From Corallococcus macrosporus DSM 14697 (lineage in GTDB: Bacteria; Myxococcota; Myxococcia; Myxococcales; Myxococcaceae), in NCBI RefSeq assembly GCF_002305895.1, contig NZ_CP022203.1, forward strand, positions 660,501 through 724,500: a stretch of DNA of 64,000 nt. Reading direction: 5' to 3'. Of the stretch, positions 26,607-36,271 are shown one piece after another; the first letter of the stretch is position 1; every line of letters begins with the position of its first letter. The position numbers were made by a program, and so were the translations under genes. The notes below the pieces were generated by a model. That model was not told the DNA's origin. It did no database searches and worked only from the letters and a program-made list of their open reading frames with translations.

Positions 26607-28421
26607 ATGAAGGGATGGGGCAGGTGGCTTGGGTGGGGCTGGCTGGTGGCGTTGGCGGGCGCGTGGGCGTGTGGCGGCGCCGCATGGGACGAGGACACGG
26701 ACGCGGCCTGCGCCGGGCTGCTGCCCGGTGACGTCGTCATCACCGAGTACCTCAACGACCCGGTGGGCACGGACACGGGCCAGGAGTACGTGGAGCTGCA
26801 CAACCCCACGCGCGTCCGGGCGGACCTGCGGGGGGTGACGCTCTACGCGTCGCGGTCGGACGGCTCCCAGGAGCGGGCCTTCGCCGTGCTCGAGGACTGG
26901 ACGGTGGAGGCGGGGGGCTACCTCGTGCTGGGAGACGTCCGCGACGGGCCGCTGCCCGCGCACGTGGAGCACGCGTACGGTGAGGGGCTGGGCGCGCTGG
27001 GGAACTCGGGCGGCCGGCTGGGCGTGCGGTGCGGGGCGCGGGTCCTGGACGAGGTCCAGCTCTCCGCGCCCGCGAAGGGCGGTGTTGCGCGCGTCTACGA
27101 CGGCCGGCTGGTGCCGGATGTCGCGGGGAACGACGACCTGGCGCGCTGGTGTGATTCCCCCGATGCGGGTGGGGGTGGGGCGTTCCAGGGCAGCCCAGGC
27201 GCCGCGAACGCGCCCTGTGGACCGCCGGGCGATGCGGGCCTCCCCGTGGACGCGGGCCACGTGCCGACGTGTCTGCCTGGCGACGCGGGCGTGGCGAGGC
27301 CGCTCGTGCGTCCGCGCGCGGGTGACCTGGTCCTCACCGAGGTCATGGCCAATCCCCGGGGAGACGACACGCTGGGCGAATGGGTGGAGCTGCTGGCCAC
27401 GGCGCCGGTGGACCTCAATGGCGTGACGCTGGCCGCGGAGGCCGGGGAGACCACCGTGGCGGCGGAGGGCTGCCTGTCGCTCGCGGCGGGGGAGTCCGCG
27501 GTGCTGGCGCGCCGCGCGGATGCCACCCTCAACGGAGGGCTTCCCACGCCACGGGCCACGTTCCACATGGACCTGCGCAACGCCGGAGGCCGGCTGGTGG
27601 TGAAGGTGGGCGACGCGGTGGTCGACGCGGCCGACTACGGCCCGGCGGTGGATGGCGTGGCCACGCAGGTGAGCGCGCCGCTCGCGGATGCCGACGGCAA
27701 TGACGCGCCAGCCGCCTGGTGCGAGGCCACCGCGGCGTATGGCACGCGCGGCAACCTGGGGACGCCCGGACAGGTGAACCGCGCCTGTGTGGGCGATGGC
27801 GGCACGCCGGGCGGCGCCGGTGATGGAGGAACGCCTGCCGGTGGTGGGGACGCCGGGACACCGGCGCCGCCGGGCTGTATCGACCGGACCACGGGGGCGT
27901 CGCGCGCTCGCAGGACTCCCGCCGCGGGCTCGCTCGTCCTCACGGAGTTCATGGCCGACCCTCAGGCGGTGGCGGACGCCACGGGCGAGTGGGTGGAGGT
28001 GCTCGCGCTGCGCGACGTGGACCTCAATGGCGTGTCGCTGTCCAATGAAGGTGGGAGCCGCGCGACGTTCGAATCGGCGTTGTGTCTGTCCGTGAAGGCC
28101 GGGGGCCGCGCCATCCTCGCGCGCAGCGAGGACGCGGCTCGCAACGGCGGCTTGCCCGCGGTGCTGGGCACCTTCAACTTCAACCTGCCGAACACCGCGG
28201 GCAACCGGAAGCTCGAGCTCTCGGTGGAGGGGCGCCTGGTCGACGCCGTGACGTGGACCGGCGCGGCGACTCCGGGTGTGTCATCGCAGCTCGACCCCCA
28301 TCGAAGCGACCCCCAGCGCAATGACTGGCCGGGGAGCTTCTGTCCCACGCCCGACGCGGCCCGCTATGGCCGGGGAGACCGGGGAACGCCGGGAGGGGTG
28401 AACCGCCCATGCGCGCCTTGA
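26607..28421 (+). CDS. Lipoprotein with three lamin-tail (LTD) domains
   Basis: 604 residues from ATG at 26607 with a strong GAGGGGG site. Lipoprotein signal MKGWGRWLGWGWLVALAGAW then Ala-Cys, lipid site about Cys22. Three LTD beta-sandwiches: about 40-155 ('GDVVITEYLNDP', 'QEYVELHNPT'), 232-340 ('GDLVLTEVMANP', 'GEWVELLAT') and 430-545 ('GSLVLTEFMADP', 'GEWVEVLAL'), joined by Gly/Asp/Ala-rich linkers. LTDs occur in bacterial surface proteins and next to secreted nucleases. The gene overlaps the SNase-like gene by 13 bp, indicating coupled translation. Likely an outer-membrane surface lipoprotein; ligand unknown. Confidence 0.85.
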   Translation: MKGWGRWLGWGWLVALAGAWACGGAAWDEDTDAACAGLLPGDVVITEYLNDPVGTDTGQEYVELHNPTRVRADLRGVTLYASRSDGSQERAFAVLEDWTVEAGGYLVLGDVRDGPLPAHVEHAYGEGLGALGNSGGRLGVRCGARVLDEVQLSAPAKGGVARVYDGRLVPDVAGNDDLARWCDSPDAGGGGAFQGSPGAANAPCGPPGDAGLPVDAGHVPTCLPGDAGVARPLVRPRAGDLVLTEVMANPRGDDTLGEWVELLATAPVDLNGVTLAAEAGETTVAAEGCLSLAAGESAVLARRADATLNGGLPTPRATFHMDLRNAGGRLVVKVGDAVVDAADYGPAVDGVATQVSAPLADADGNDAPAAWCEATAAYGTRGNLGTPGQVNRACVGDGGTPGGAGDGGTPAGGGDAGTPAPPGCIDRTTGASRARRTPAAGSLVLTEFMADPQAVADATGEWVEVLALRDVDLNGVSLSNEGGSRATFESALCLSVKAGGRAILARSEDAARNGGLPAVLGTFNFNLPNTAGNRKLELSVEGRLVDAVTWTGAATPGVSSQLDPHRSDPQRNDWPGSFCPTPDAARYGRGDRGTPGGVNRPCAP

Positions 28422-28921
28422 AGGTGACGAAGCGCGGCGGGGCCCTGCTGGGGTGGGGCGCGGTGGCCTGGCTGCTGGCGGCCTGCGGCGTTGATTCAGG
28501 GGCGTCATGCGGCCCTGCCTCCGGACGGGTGACGGAGGTCCTGGACGGGGACACGGTCGTCCTGGAGAGCGGCGAGCGCGTCCGCTACCTGCTCGCGGAT
28601 GCGCCGGAGCGCACCGGCGCGGGCGGCGACTGCTTCGGCCCGGAGGCGCACGCGTTCAACCGGGGGCTCGTGGAGGGCAGGCGGGTGACGTTGGCGTATG
28701 GCGAGGCGTGCGAGGACCGCTACGGCCGGCTCCTCGCCTATGTGTCCGTGGAGGGGCGGGAGGTGAACACGCTGCTGGTGGAGCGAGGCCATGCCTGTGT
28801 CCTCCATGTCCCGCCCGCGGGCCGCTCCAGGCGCGCGGAGTTCGAGTCCCTGGAGGCCCAGGCCCGGCTGGCCAGACGGGGCGTGTGGGGCGCCTGCGCG
28901 CCCGTGCCGTGCCAGCGGTGA
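28409..28921 (+). CDS. Thermonuclease (SNase)-like lipoprotein
   Basis: 170 residues. Lipobox LLAAC gives a lipidated Cys26. The SNase core matches staphylococcal nuclease: 'VTEVLDGDTVVLE', 'RVRYLLADAPER' (Arg59, Asp64, Glu67 equivalent to Arg35, Asp40, Glu43) and 'DRYGRLLAYVSVEG' (Arg107 equivalent to Arg87), then 'EAQARLARRGVWG'. Every catalytic residue is present, so an active Ca-dependent nuclease on the cell surface is expected. Four further Cys (34, 75, 101, 130) could stabilise it. It is the third gene of the barrel/LTD/SNase set. Confidence 0.9.
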   Translation: MRALKVTKRGGALLGWGAVAWLLAACGVDSGASCGPASGRVTEVLDGDTVVLESGERVRYLLADAPERTGAGGDCFGPEAHAFNRGLVEGRRVTLAYGEACEDRYGRLLAYVSVEGREVNTLLVERGHACVLHVPPAGRSRRAEFESLEAQARLARRGVWGACAPVPCQR

Positions 28922-29127
28922 GGCACCTGTCGGACGAGGCGCCGTCGTGGCCGCCTCTTCCGCGAGGCATCGCCCGAGCTCGACCCGGAGACGGGCAGCC
29001 CACCCGGAAGATGGGATGTATCCCAGTGGTAACAGCCATGCGCGGCCCGAATGCGGAGGGCAGGCGTTCCTGGTTGGGGGGCTGGTGAAGACGTGCCAGT
29101 GGAACCATCGACTACGAAGGCGCACGC

Positions 29128-31392
29128 ATGAGCCCTCGCGCCACGTCATCGCGCACGTTGGCGGACCTGCTGGAGGTCCTGCGAGAGGACATTGGCCGGC
29201 GCTGGCTCGCGGGGGTGGGCGCCGCGCTGGGGGCGCTCGCGCCCCTGGCGGGGGCGGGCACGGGAGGGCTGCTCAACTTCGTGGCGGCGCTGGGGCCGCT
29301 GCTGCGGACGCCCTCCCAGGCGGCGCGCCTGGCGGAGGCCCGCGCCCTGGGCCGCGAGCACGGGCGGGAGCGCTACCTGGCGGGCTTCAGCATCAACTCG
29401 CTGGTGCTCGAATATGGCGCGCTGCGAGAAGCCATCCTCGAAAGCCTGGAGTCCGTGGGCTGGGCTCCCGCGCTCGCGGAGCTGCGCGCCCTGACCCAGG
29501 TGCTGGACGCGGGGCTCACGGAGGCGGTGGGCCAGTCCTCGCTGGAGGACGAGCGGGCCTCGCGGGCCACGGGAGAGTGGCTGCACGGGCTGCTCGACCA
29601 CGCGCCCACCATCATCTACGCCAAGGACACGGCGGGCCGGTACCTCTACGTGAACCACGGCTTCGAGCGGGCCGCCGGCAAGCTCCGGCGCGACGTGCTG
29701 GGGCGCACCGACTTCGACCTGTTCGCCAGGGAGATGGCCAGCAGCTTCGTCGAGAATGACCGGACCGTGCTGGCCACCGGCCAGCAGCTCACCCTCGACG
29801 AAGCCGTGCGGCTCAAGGATGGCGAGCACGTCTACCAGACGCTCAAGTTCCCCCTGCCGGACGTGCAGGGACGCGTGATTGGCGTGTGCGGCTTCTCCAC
29901 GGACTTCACCGAGGCGAAGCGCCTGGAGCGTGAGCGGGACGAAGCGCGAGAGCACCTTCGCCGCATCGTCACCCAACTGCCCGTGGTCCTCTGGGCCACG
30001 GACGCGCGGGGCATCATCACCCTCTTCGAGGGCGAGGGGCTGAGCGCGCTCGGGCTGGAGCGAGGCGCCTACGTGGGCCGCTCCGCCTTCGACGTGTACC
30101 AGGACCGGCCAGACCTCCTGGCCGCCACCCTGCGCGCCCAGGAGGGCCAGACCTTCACCCTGGAGGTGGAGATGGCGGGCTCCTACTTCATGACGGGCGT
30201 CTCGCCCGTCATCGGGCCAGACGGCCAGGTGATGAGCGTGGCGGGGGTGTCCCTGGACATCAGCGAGCGCCGGCGCGCCGAGGAGGTGCTGCGTCAGTCG
30301 GAGATGCGCTACCGGCTGGCCACGCTGGCGACCAGCGACGTCATCTACGACTGGGACCTGTCCACGGGGCGCATCGAATGGAGCGAGCTGGCCGCCGTGC
30401 AGTTCCGGTTGCCGCCGGACGACGCCCCGCATGACGTCACCTGGTGGACCGAGCACATCCACCCGGAGGACCGGGCGCGGGTGGCGCAGGACATCCAGGA
30501 TGTCATCGACCGGGGCGCGGACCATTGGACGGACGAGTACCGCTTCCTGCGCGGGGATGGCACCTGGGCCGTCATCGCCGACCGGGGGCAGGTGGTCCGG
30601 GACGCCGAGGGCCACGCGGTGCGCATGGTGGGGGCCATGCAGGACATCACCGAGCGGCGGGCCACCGAACAGGAGGCGAAGCGGCGCGCGGAGTTCGAGC
30701 AGCTCCTCATCGGCATCGTCAGCCATGATTTGCGCAACCCGCTCTCCGCCATCAGCATGTCCGCCACCGCGCTGCTGCGGCGGGAGGGCCTGGATGAGCG
30801 GCTCCGCAAGGGCCTGGGCCGCATCCTCTCCAGCGCCGGGCGCGCCACGCGCCTGCTGAGGGATTTGCTCGACTTCACGCAGGCGCGGCTGGGCGGCGGC
30901 ATCCCCATGGAGCCCCAGTGGCTGGACCTGCACGAACTGACGCGGCAGGTGGTGGACGAGGTCCGGCTCGCCCGCCCGGAGCGGACGCTGGTGCTGGAGT
31001 GCCGGGGCGACGGCTACGGGCAGTGGGACGCGGACCGGCTGGCGCAGGTCATCACCAACCTGGTCAACAACGCCCTCAGCTACAGCCCCGACCATTGCCC
31101 GGTGCGCATCCGCACCCACGGGCTGCGGGACGACGTGGTGCTGACCGTCCACAACGCGGGCGAGCCCATTGAACCGGAGCTGCGCGCCCGCCTCTTCGAG
31201 CCGATGAAGCGCGCCGAGCGGAAGTCCACGCGCGGCGGCCTGGGACTGGGGCTCTACATCGTGAAACACATCGTGGATGCGCACGGCGGCGCCGTCCGCG
31301 TCCACTCCACGGGGCAGGAGGGCACCACGTTCCAGGCCCGCCTGCCCCGCCGGCTCCCGCGGCCTGCGTGCCCGGACGTCGACGTCTCGTGA
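29128..31392 (+). CDS. PAS-domain sensor histidine kinase
   Basis: 754 residues without membrane segments, so a cytoplasmic sensor. Residues ~1-140 are helical and resemble the RsbR/RsbRD N-terminal sensor ('LADLLEVLREDIGRRWLAG', 'YLAGFSINSLVLEYGALR'). Three PAS domains follow: about 150-270 ('GLLDHAPTIIYAKDTAGRY'), 280-385 ('VTQLPVVLWATDARG') and 390-515 ('LATSDVIYDWDLSTGRIEW', with a PAC 'TDEYRFLRGDGTW'). The HisKA phosphoacceptor is His533 in 'GIVSHDLRNPLSA'. The ATPase domain has N-box 'VITNLVNNALSYS' and G-boxes 'TRGGLGLGLYIVKHIV'. No response regulator is adjacent, so it is an orphan. Confidence 0.93.
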   Translation: MSPRATSSRTLADLLEVLREDIGRRWLAGVGAALGALAPLAGAGTGGLLNFVAALGPLLRTPSQAARLAEARALGREHGRERYLAGFSINSLVLEYGALREAILESLESVGWAPALAELRALTQVLDAGLTEAVGQSSLEDERASRATGEWLHGLLDHAPTIIYAKDTAGRYLYVNHGFERAAGKLRRDVLGRTDFDLFAREMASSFVENDRTVLATGQQLTLDEAVRLKDGEHVYQTLKFPLPDVQGRVIGVCGFSTDFTEAKRLERERDEAREHLRRIVTQLPVVLWATDARGIITLFEGEGLSALGLERGAYVGRSAFDVYQDRPDLLAATLRAQEGQTFTLEVEMAGSYFMTGVSPVIGPDGQVMSVAGVSLDISERRRAEEVLRQSEMRYRLATLATSDVIYDWDLSTGRIEWSELAAVQFRLPPDDAPHDVTWWTEHIHPEDRARVAQDIQDVIDRGADHWTDEYRFLRGDGTWAVIADRGQVVRDAEGHAVRMVGAMQDITERRATEQEAKRRAEFEQLLIGIVSHDLRNPLSAISMSATALLRREGLDERLRKGLGRILSSAGRATRLLRDLLDFTQARLGGGIPMEPQWLDLHELTRQVVDEVRLARPERTLVLECRGDGYGQWDADRLAQVITNLVNNALSYSPDHCPVRIRTHGLRDDVVLTVHNAGEPIEPELRARLFEPMKRAERKSTRGGLGLGLYIVKHIVDAHGGAVRVHSTGQEGTTFQARLPRRLPRPACPDVDVS

Positions 31393-31499
31393 TTCTCCAT
31401 GCGCCGCGAAGGGGCGCCATGACACCGTGAGGCTTGCTCCAGGGGGCCTTGCCCGGCTAGCACTGGGTCCGTGGTGACACGTTTTCCCTGGAGGGATTC

Positions 31500-32333
31500 A
31501 TGAAGAAGGTCCTCATCGGACTGGGCATTGGCTGCGGTGTCTTCATCCTGGCGGGCATCGGACTGATGCTGGCGGGTGGCATCTGGGCCAAGAACAAGCT
31601 CGGCGGCAGCTTCGAGGCCGTGCAGGCCATGCAGGAGCAGGAGCAGGAGCTGGCGGCGCTCAACGCGAGCAATCCCTTCACCCCGCCTCCGGAAGGACAG
31701 GTGCTGCCGCTGGATGAGCAGCGGCTGCTGGCCTACCTGTCGGTGCGCGAGGCGGCGATGCCGGCGTTCAAGGACTTCGAGGTGAAGTCCAAGGAGTTCG
31801 AGGCGAAGCACAATGGCGACGGGGCCGAGGAGCCGGGCTTCAACGCGGCCATGGACGCCGCGGGCCTGTTCATGGGGCTGATGGCGGACGTGCGCAAGGC
31901 GTACATCGCCGGGCTCAAGGCGCAGGGCATGTCGCCCGCCGAGTTCCAGAGCATCACCACCACCGTCTACGCCTCCATGGTGGCCGACAGCACGGACCAG
32001 CTCCGCGCCATGGCGGCCCAGGGCAAGACGATGATGGCCACGCAGCTCGCCGAGGTGGACAAGCGGCTGGCGAGCGATTCGCTTTCCGACGCGGAGCGCG
32101 CGCAGTTGGAGGAGTCCCGGACGCAGCTCCAGGAGACGCTGGACTCGATTGAGCAGGGCAGCGCGGACGAGGAGCCGGGGCTGTCGGAGGCGTCCAAGAA
32201 GGCCGCCGCCGCCAACGTGGAGCTGCTGAAGAAGCACAAGGACCGCGTGGAGCTGATGGCCAACGTGGCCTTCGACGGCTTCGTGCTGGGCGGTGCCGGT
32301 GCCGAGGGGCAGTCCGCGGGCCTGGAGGACTAG
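31500..32333 (+). CDS. Membrane-anchored hypothetical protein
   Basis: 277 residues with a single N-terminal membrane anchor (residues 3-30, 'VLIGLGIGCGVFILAGIGL'). A helical periplasmic or cytoplasmic domain follows, with coiled-coil-like stretches ('AQLEESRTQLQETLDSIEQG'). There are no Cys in the soluble part and no catalytic motif. Excellent GGAGGG ribosome site. I do not recognise a family. It stands between the histidine kinase and a 395-bp non-coding stretch. Confidence 0.75.
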   Translation: MKKVLIGLGIGCGVFILAGIGLMLAGGIWAKNKLGGSFEAVQAMQEQEQELAALNASNPFTPPPEGQVLPLDEQRLLAYLSVREAAMPAFKDFEVKSKEFEAKHNGDGAEEPGFNAAMDAAGLFMGLMADVRKAYIAGLKAQGMSPAEFQSITTTVYASMVADSTDQLRAMAAQGKTMMATQLAEVDKRLASDSLSDAERAQLEESRTQLQETLDSIEQGSADEEPGLSEASKKAAAANVELLKKHKDRVELMANVAFDGFVLGGAGAEGQSAGLED

Positions 32334-32728
32334 CCCGCCGGGTGTTGCATGGGCGCTCCCGGCTCATGCCCCCCGTTCCACGGGGGCGCGGGGCCGGGAC
32401 GCCGCCGCCGCGCAATCCCTGGCGCAGGCAGCGCCGCTTCCCGGCGGCCCAGAAGACAACTCAAATCCATGGCGGCACGCTCCGCATCGCGCGGTCAAGC
32501 GAGGCCTGCCCGCACGCGGGCGTTTGTGCGCAGCGTTGCAGTTGCAGGCGTTTTTCACACGAGCAATGGATTGCGCCCGGAAGAGGTAGGCGCGTGTGGC
32601 CTGCCGTTCGTCTGGCCGCTCCCTTTTCGGCCAGCCGTTCGTGGGGTATGCAAGCCATTGAATACAACGAAGCTCACTTCGCGCGGGGAGGGGCGCGTGA
32701 ACCCTTGAAGGAATGGAGTCGGACGTCG
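32334..32728. other. Intergenic upstream of the arsC-like gene
   Basis: 395 bp. The first half is very GC-rich with short proline/arginine frames that look like chance reading. From ~32540 it becomes less GC-rich and probably carries the arsC-like promoter; I could not fix its elements. No RNA gene seen. Confidence 0.4.
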
Positions 32729-33136
32729 ATGAACAAGGTCATCTTCGCCTGTGTACACAACGCTGGCCGCTCGCTGATGGCGGAGGCGTTCTTCAATGTC
32801 ATGGTGGACCCGCAGAAGGCGCGCGCCGTCTCCGCGGGGACGCAGCCGGGAGACCAGGCGCATCCCGAGGTGCTGGCGGCCATGCGTGAAATCGGCATCG
32901 AGCTGCCGGACGTGAAGCCCCGGCTGCTGACGGATGACCTGGCGCAGGACGCGCAATGGCTCATCACCCTGGGCTGCGGCGAGGCCTGCCCCCAGGTGCC
33001 CGGGCTGCGGCGCGAGGACTGGCCGCTGGACGACCCCAAGGGGAAGTCGGAGGTCCTGGTCCACCGCATCCGCGACGAGCTGGCGGCCCGCGTGGCCGGG
33101 CTGCTGGAGCGCGAAGGGTGGATGCGCGCCGGTTAG
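32729..33136 (+). CDS. Low-molecular-weight phosphatase / thioredoxin-type arsenate reductase-like protein
   Basis: 135 residues from ATG at 32729; upstream in-frame sequence is not conserved. The N-terminal P-loop is CVHNAGRS (Cys8-X5-Arg14), the phosphotyrosine-phosphatase and ArsC signature. 'TLGCGEACPQVPGLRREDWPL' supplies Cys83 and Cys87, the redox pair of thioredoxin-coupled ArsC, and 'DDPKGK' supplies the general-acid Asp. It probably reduces arsenate to arsenite or removes phosphate from a protein. No arsR, arsB or acr3 gene is nearby. It converges with the TonB-like gene, stops 10 bp apart. Confidence 0.85.
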   Translation: MNKVIFACVHNAGRSLMAEAFFNVMVDPQKARAVSAGTQPGDQAHPEVLAAMREIGIELPDVKPRLLTDDLAQDAQWLITLGCGEACPQVPGLRREDWPLDDPKGKSEVLVHRIRDELAARVAGLLEREGWMRAG

Positions 33137-33146
33137 GGCCGCGTGC

Positions 33147-33959
33147 TCATTCCAGGTGGTAGTTGAACGGCAGCTCGACGGTGACCCGGCCGCCGAGCGC
33201 CGGTGGTGGCGGGGGGAAGGGCGCCGCGTGCCGCACCGCCTCCTGCGCGGCCTCGCACAGCACGGGATGCGGGCAGACCCCCAGCACCCGCATGGACACG
33301 AGCTGTCCCTGCGCGCCCACGGAGATGCGCAGCACGAGCCGTCCTTCGATGCCCGCCATCCGCGCCGGGTCGGGGTAGGGCACGTCATTGAAGCGGTCGC
33401 GGAACATCTCCTCGAAGGAGCGCCGGGCCGCGTCCTCCGGGGCCTCGGGCGCGGCGGCGGGAGGCGGCGCGGTGAGCAGCCCGGTGACTTCCGCTCCCAG
33501 GGCGCGCTGGGTGATGCCCGCCACGGCGCGCTCGGCCAGGCTGCCGCCGCCTTGGGACGCGATGCCGGCGGGGCGCCCGACGGACAGCGGCTCGGGCGTG
33601 CTCGGAGGCGCGGTGGCCCGGGGCGGCGGGGGCGCTCGCGAGGGCCGGGGCCTGCGCGCGGCGCGGGGCCGGGGCGGCGGGGGCGTGGGTTGGACGACGT
33701 CACCCGCGCGCGGGGCCGGGGGGACGGCGCTCAGCCGGAGCACGAGGACCTCACCCTGGTGGGCGTCCCCTTCGCGCCGCCGCGGAGCGCCGTGCCACAG
33801 CGAGGCCAGGCCCAGCAGCGCCGCGGCGTGCAGCCCGGTGGCGGCCAGCACCAGCGCCAGGAGTCGCTGACGGCTTCGCGCGGGCGCCTCACGGGCACGG
33901 AGGGCCGAGGCGAACGGCGCGGCCTCCGGCGCGGGCGCCTGGGTTGATTCCTCCGGCAT
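33147..33959 (-). CDS. TonB-like energy transducer
   Basis: 270 residues. One N-terminal membrane helix (about 33-53, 'LLALVLAATGLHAAALLGLA') follows a short cytoplasmic tail. A Pro/Arg-rich spacer ('PTPPPPRPRAARRPRPSRA') crosses the periplasm. The C-terminal TonB fold (about 190-270) reads 'PYPDPARMAGIEGRLVLRISV', then 'AAQEAVRHAAPFPPPP' and 'VELPFNYHLE'. It would transmit proton-motive force to outer-membrane receptors. No exbB, exbD or receptor gene is in this neighbourhood, so it must share components encoded elsewhere. Confidence 0.88.
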   Translation of the reverse strand: MPEESTQAPAPEAAPFASALRAREAPARSRQRLLALVLAATGLHAAALLGLASLWHGAPRRREGDAHQGEVLVLRLSAVPPAPRAGDVVQPTPPPPRPRAARRPRPSRAPPPPRATAPPSTPEPLSVGRPAGIASQGGGSLAERAVAGITQRALGAEVTGLLTAPPPAAAPEAPEDAARRSFEEMFRDRFNDVPYPDPARMAGIEGRLVLRISVGAQGQLVSMRVLGVCPHPVLCEAAQEAVRHAAPFPPPPPALGGRVTVELPFNYHLE

Positions 33960-34090
33960 GCTGTCCCCCCTCGTCCGACCCCGTCACGCCACCGGGTGGG
34001 GGTAGTGGCGCGGGGCGTGGGCGTGAAGGGCCCTTGCGCCGCGGGCCTGTGCGGCGGTCCTCAGTCCGCCGTCGCGGTGTCGCGGGCCCT

Positions 34091-34705
34091 TCAGCGCGGG
34101 GACCCCGGGGGGCGGGGTTTGCGGAAGACCACGGTGAGGTTGTTGCTGGGCATGTCCACCACGCGCTCGCGCTCCAGCCCATTCAGGGCGGCCTCCGCGG
34201 TGACGGCCTCCAGCGTCCTCACGCCCCACGCCGGATTCCGGGCGCGCAAGGAGGCGTCGAACTCCAGGTTGCTGGGGGCCGTCTGCCGGCCCTCGACGAA
34301 GTAGGGGCCATAGAGGATGAGCAGCCCGCCGGGGGGCAGCACGCGGCCCGCGCCCCGCATCAAGCCCTGGCACGCCGCCCAGGGTGAGATGTGAATCATG
34401 TTCACGTTGAGGATGACGTCCGCGTCCGCCTGTGGCCAGGACGCCGCGCTCGCGTCGAGCTGGCGCGGCGGCAGCAGGTTGGGGAGGTCCTCACCGGCGC
34501 GCCAGGCCTCGATGCTCTCCAGGGACTCGGCATCCACGTCGGTGGGCTGCCAGGTGAGGTGTGGCAGCGCGCGGGCGAACCAGGCCGCGTGCTGGCCGGT
34601 GCCGCTGGCCACCTCCAGCACCCTGCCGGTGGCGGGGAGGACTTCGCGGAGGACGGCGAGCAGGGGCTCGCGGTTGCGCTCGGTGGCCGGGGCATGTCGC
34701 TTCAT
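34091..34705 (-). CDS. DUF938 family SAM-dependent methyltransferase
   Basis: 204 residues from ATG at 34705 ([19 protein letters not shown]); ATG 34723 would add six residues. '[17 protein letters not shown]' is the SAM-binding motif I. '[14 protein letters not shown]' is motif II, and '[19 protein letters not shown]' is the DUF938 signature. The closing '[10 protein letters not shown]' is also typical. Substrate unknown. Isolated gene, divergent from infC across 535 bp. Confidence 0.9.
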   Translation of the reverse strand: MKRHAPATERNREPLLAVLREVLPATGRVLEVASGTGQHAAWFARALPHLTWQPTDVDAESLESIEAWRAGEDLPNLLPPRQLDASAASWPQADADVILNVNMIHISPWAACQGLMRGAGRVLPPGGLLILYGPYFVEGRQTAPSNLEFDASLRARNPAWGVRTLEAVTAEAALNGLERERVVDMPSNNLTVVFRKPRPPGSPR

Positions 34706-35182
34706 GCTCCGGGTTTCGCACATCCATCGCGGCCCCTGCGAGCCGCGCGTGACCTGACGGGCGCATGGGGGAGCGGCTGCCCCTGCCCGTGGACGACCTG
34801 CGCACCACCCCGGGCAGCGAATGGGCGGAGCGGGGCGTGGGCCTCCTCCCGTGACGGGCTGTCCGGCGGGGCGGGGACGTTCCGTCCACGCCCGTTTGTT
34901 TCCCACCCGGCAATTCCCGGCCCCTGGGGCCGAGTCCAGTCCCGCCCCCCAGGCGCCGTTTGGGGGGTACATTGGGGGCATGGTTCCAGGGCAGGTGGAC
35001 GGCTTGGGCGTTATCTCTGGCGTTACCGTCCCCCAAAGAGGAAAGTTCACCCAGGGCTCCCCTTCCTGCCGGGCGAGCGGGCACTGGGATGCACTCCTGC
35101 GCCCGCGGGTTACACTGCCGGGCGTGGGTCCCAGGTAGGGCGGGGCGCTTCACATGTGTGTACGGTCCCTTGTTGTCGCGGA
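34706..35182. other. Long non-coding stretch upstream of infC
   Basis: 477 bp between the divergent methyltransferase and the infC leader. The left part is very GC-rich with no convincing gene. AT content rises from ~34960 onward, consistent with an infC promoter. I saw no tRNA. Open frames here lack ribosome sites and family matches. Confidence 0.45.
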
Positions 35183-35235
35183 CCTGCCGGCCACACCTTT
35201 GGGTGGGCAGGCCTGAAACCCAATTCGGAGGAGAG
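35183..35235 (+). promoter_or_regulatory. infC leader: hairpin and extended Shine-Dalgarno
   Basis: A hairpin at 35183-35211 (CCTGC/GCAGG outer stem, CCAC/GTGG inner stem, TTT loop) ends 15 bp before the ribosome site GGAGGAGAG (35227-35235). GGAGG lies nine bases before the ATC start at 35241. This arrangement would allow IF3 to control its own translation through start-codon discrimination, as established for E. coli infC. Confidence 0.6.
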
Positions 35236-35240
35236 TCACC

Positions 35241-36029
<789 letters not shown>

Positions 36030-36039
36030 GGGACCGCCG

Positions 36040-36071
36040 ACACGCGGTGGGCCTGGTTTCCCACCGCGTGT
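36040..36071 (+). terminator. Stem-loop after infC
   Basis: A 12-bp perfect stem, ACACGCGGTGGG (36040-36051) and its reverse complement (36060-36071), loop CCTGGTTT, 10 bp after the stop. No T-run follows. It separates infC from the yfa operon. Confidence 0.65.
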
Positions 36072-36271
36072 GGCGCCTCTCGGAAGGTGGGGAGTGTGGC
36101 CGCCGCCACACGAGCAGGCAGCCAGGCGTGGCTCGCCGCCCACACGGGTGTCGCTTTCCCATGGGGGAGGCCGCCCGGGAGGGCTGGCAGGCGACTTGAA
36201 AAGGAGGGCACTGCTGCCGCAGTCTGTCCGCCCGCGAACGCTCGCGGACCTCCTTTCCTCAAGGACGCGTG

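Noticed and set aside
24148-26685. 845-residue minus-strand frame opposite the barrel gene
   Set aside because: Antisense of the HHH barrel gene; Pro/Arg/His-rich with no domain.
32342-32728. N-terminal extension of the ArsC-like protein
   Set aside because: The frame is open upstream but Arg/Pro-rich; the family begins at MNKVIFACVH (32729), which follows a GAAGGA-type site.
36124-36268. rpmI/rplT after infC
   Set aside because: The usual ribosomal-protein partners were looked for after infC; the stretch up to yfaP has no L35- or L20-like frame.
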